Source: Petrosia ficiformis (Eukaryota; Porifera; Demospongiae; Haplosclerida; Petrosiidae). Taken from it: a DNA stretch of 64,000 nt. The stretch covers positions 5,178,460 through 5,242,459 of the forward strand of contig OX345641.1 of the NCBI GenBank assembly GCA_947044365.1, in the 5' to 3' direction. The position numbers and the translations under genes are program-made. The notes beneath the pieces were generated by a model. That model ran no database searches, was not told the origin of the DNA, and worked only from the letters and a program-made list of their open reading frames with translations. This document shows positions 61,801-64,000 of this stretch, piece after piece. The stretch's first letter is position 1; the number at the start of each line of letters is the position of its first letter.

Positions 61801-62616
61801 ACTCTAGGAGTCCACTAGGACCCATAAGGAGTCCCATATGACTCAATTGGAGTCCACTAAGACCAAATGGGAGCTATTATGAGTCCACTAGGTCCCAATA
61901 GTACTCCACTAGGACCCAACTGGAGTCCATTAGAACCCATTAGGAGTCCACTACGACCATTAAGGAGTCCACTACGACCCAAAAGGTGTGCTCTAGTACC
62001 CAATAGATGTTCTCTAGGACCAATAAGGAGCCAGAAAGACCCATTAGGAGTAAACCAGGACCCATAATGGGTCTACTAGGACCAAATATGACTCTACTAG
62101 GACCCAATATGACTCCACTAGGACTCATTAGGAGTCCACTAGGTCCCATTAGGATTCCACTAGGACCCATTAGGAGTCCACCAGGACCAATAAGGAGTCC
62201 ATTATGACTCATTGGGAGTCCAGTAGGACACATAAGGTGTCCACTAGCACCCAATAGGACTCCACTAGGACCCATAAACTGTGAACTAGGACACAATTGG
62301 AATCCATTAGGACCCAATAGGAGTCCACTAGGACCAATAAGGCATCCACTAGGACCCATTCGGATTCCACTAGGACCTATAAGGAGTCCATTAGGCCCCA
62401 ATAGGTTTCATTTAGTACCCAATAGGAGTCCACCTGGACCCATTAGAAGTCCCCTAGTACCAATAAGGAGTCCAGTAGGACCCAACAGGTGTCCACTAGG
62501 ACACAATAGGAGTCCACTAGGACCAATACTGAGTCCACAAGGACCCATTAGGAGTATACTAGGACCCATAAGGAGTCCTCTAGGACCCAATATGACTCCA
62601 CTAGGACCCAATATGA

Positions 62617-62658
62617 CTCATATAGATAGATAGATAGGGATATTGATAGATATATAGC
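62617..62658. repeat. Isolated GATA-type fragment inside the satellite
   Basis: TATAGATAGATAGATAGGGA followed by TATTGATAGATATATAGCC is embedded between two satellite units. It closely matches the plus-strand sequence at about 32,775-32,817 (GATAGATAGGGATATTGATAG then TTATATAGC), including the non-periodic GGGATATTG core. Confidence 0.9.
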
Positions 62659-64000
62659 CAATAGGTGTCCACTAGTGCCCAATAGGAGTCCACTAGGACC
62701 AATAAGGAGTCCACTAGCACCCATTAGGAATCCACTAGCACTCATGAGGAGTCCAATAGGACACAGTAGGACTCCACTAGGACCCATTAGGAGTCCACTT
62801 TGACCCAAACGGATTCCAATAGAACCGGTAAGGAGTCCACTAGGACTCAATAGGAGTCCACCAGGACTCACTATGATTCCACTATATGACAAATGGAGTC
62901 CATTTTTACCAAGCAGGTGTCAACTAAGACAATATTGGGAATACAATTGGATCCAGAAGGAGTCCAATTGGACCCAATAGGAGTCCATTAGGACCCAATA
63001 GTACTCCACTAGGACCAATAAGCAGTCTTCTAGAACACAATAGGAGTCCACTAGGACCCAATATAGTCCACTAGGACCAATAATGAGTCTACTAGGACCA
63101 ATTAGGAGTCCTCAAACACCCATCATTTGTCCATTAGGACGAATAAGGAGTCCACTAGGACCCAATAGGAGTCCAATATGACCAAATAGGAGTCCACAAG
63201 AACCCAATTGGAGTCCAATAGGACCCATTAGGAGTCCACTAGGACTCATTAGTAGTCCATTACGACCCAGATGGAATCCAATAGGAGTCCACTAGGAACG
63301 AATAGGAGTCCAGTAGGACCAATAATGAGTCCGCTAGGATCAATTAGTAGTCAACAAGGACCCATAAGGAGTCCATTAGGACCAATAAGGAGTCCACTAG
63401 CACCCATTAGGAGTCCTCTAGGACCCATAAGGAGTCCAATTGGACCGAACGGGACCTATTAAGAGTTCACTAGGACCCAATAGGAGTCCATTAGGACCCA
63501 GAAGGAGTCCACAAGGACTCAATAGGAGTCCACTAGGATCCATTAGGAATACATTAGGACCAATAAAGAGTCCACTAGGACCCAATAGGGGTCCTTTGTG
63601 ACCCAATAGGATTTCACTAGGACCAAGAAGGAGTCCACAAGGACCCATTAGGAGTCCACTAGGACCCATAATGAGTCTTATAGGACCCATGAAGAGTCAA
63701 ATAGAACCCATTATGAGCCCACTAGGACCCATTCGGAATAAATTAGGACACATAAGGAGTCCATAGGACCGAATAGGAGTCCAGTGGGACACTACAGACT
63801 CCGATAGGACCAGTTGGAAGTTCCATAGGAACCAATAAGTGTCACCTAGGACCCAAGAGTAGTCCACTAGGAGCAATAAGGAGTCCATTAGGATCCAGAA
63901 GGAGTCCACTAGGACACAATAGCAGTCCACTAGGACCCAATAGGAGTCCACTGGGACCCAATAGTACTCCACTATTACCAATAAGCAGTCCTCTAGGACC
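62659..64000 (-). repeat. 21-bp minisatellite, reverse polarity, block E
   Basis: Continuation of the reverse array to the window's end. From about 62,660 to 63,450 it is collinear with 40,194-40,985 at a constant 22,466-bp offset, including the rare units ACAATATTGGGAATACAATTGG and TCCACTATATG-CAAATGGAG. It continues beyond the window. Confidence 0.96.

Larger units (their letters stand above)
39926..62616 (-). repeat. 21-bp minisatellite array, reverse polarity, block D
   Basis: About 22.7 kb of the same unit read as ATTAGGAGTCC then ACTAGGACCC. Divergence, variants and higher-order structure are like block A. Several variant runs are reverse complements of block A runs, for example 47,750-48,790 with 19,100-20,150, 49,100-49,430 with 16,500-16,830, and 41,200-41,900 with 11,500-12,250. 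No sequence other than satellite variants and the short heptamer island at 41,758 interrupts it. Confidence 0.97.

Noticed and set aside
39914..64000. A single perfect palindrome spanning the two polarity domains
   Set aside because: Matching inverted segments have different coordinate sums (about 53,410, 65,930 and 67,896), so no single centre of symmetry fits.

Overview
This window is eukaryotic and almost entirely non-genic. About 47 of 64 kb is one degenerate 21-bp minisatellite whose unit is two related halves, GGGTCCTAGT and GGACTCCTAAT. The clearest genes are split by short introns (about 50-180 nt) with GT..AG borders in AT-rich DNA, which points to a eukaryote with compact introns, most likely an invertebrate animal. 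I cannot name the species; a sponge or similar genome is only a guess. No rRNA, tRNA, CRISPR array or bacterial-type gene was seen.

Layout: 1-20,228 is minisatellite in the forward sense. 20,229-26,129 is a complete DNA transposon inserted in the satellite, with perfect 38-bp terminal inverted repeats and a TAGT target duplication. 26,130-28,327 is forward minisatellite again. 28,328-33,660 is GATA/GACA/GATG-type simple repeat with a recurring unique module. 33,661-38,580 is AT-rich DNA with a diverged dispersed repeat and no recognisable gene. 38,581-39,205 is simple repeat with a (TA)n tract. 39,206-39,925 is a last short forward block. At about 39,922-39,928 the satellite abruptly reverses polarity and continues in the reverse sense to 64,000, broken only by a 40-bp GATA-type insert near 62,617-62,658.

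The transposon is the only place with convincing protein-coding DNA. On its minus strand, exons read by hand give a Josephin (ataxin-3)-like cysteine protease core preceded by a short RING-like Cys/His cluster. A 67-nt exon joins this, in phase, to a multi-exon Ulp1/SENP-type (peptidase C48) domain with its HW, Asp and Gln..Asp-Cys-Gly motifs. This copy carries several frame breaks and is probably inactive. A 1.25-kb array of 61-bp repeats beside the right end is built from pieces of the terminal inverted repeat. No transposase was recognised.

The satellite holds many nested segmental duplications (168, 273, 421, 504, 777, 976 and 1,124 bp offsets), a collinear pair 22,466 bp apart, and several inverted pairs joining the two polarity domains. 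These record slippage, unequal exchange and inversion. The many long heptapeptide-repeat open frames on both strands follow from the 21-bp period (a multiple of three) and are not annotated as genes.
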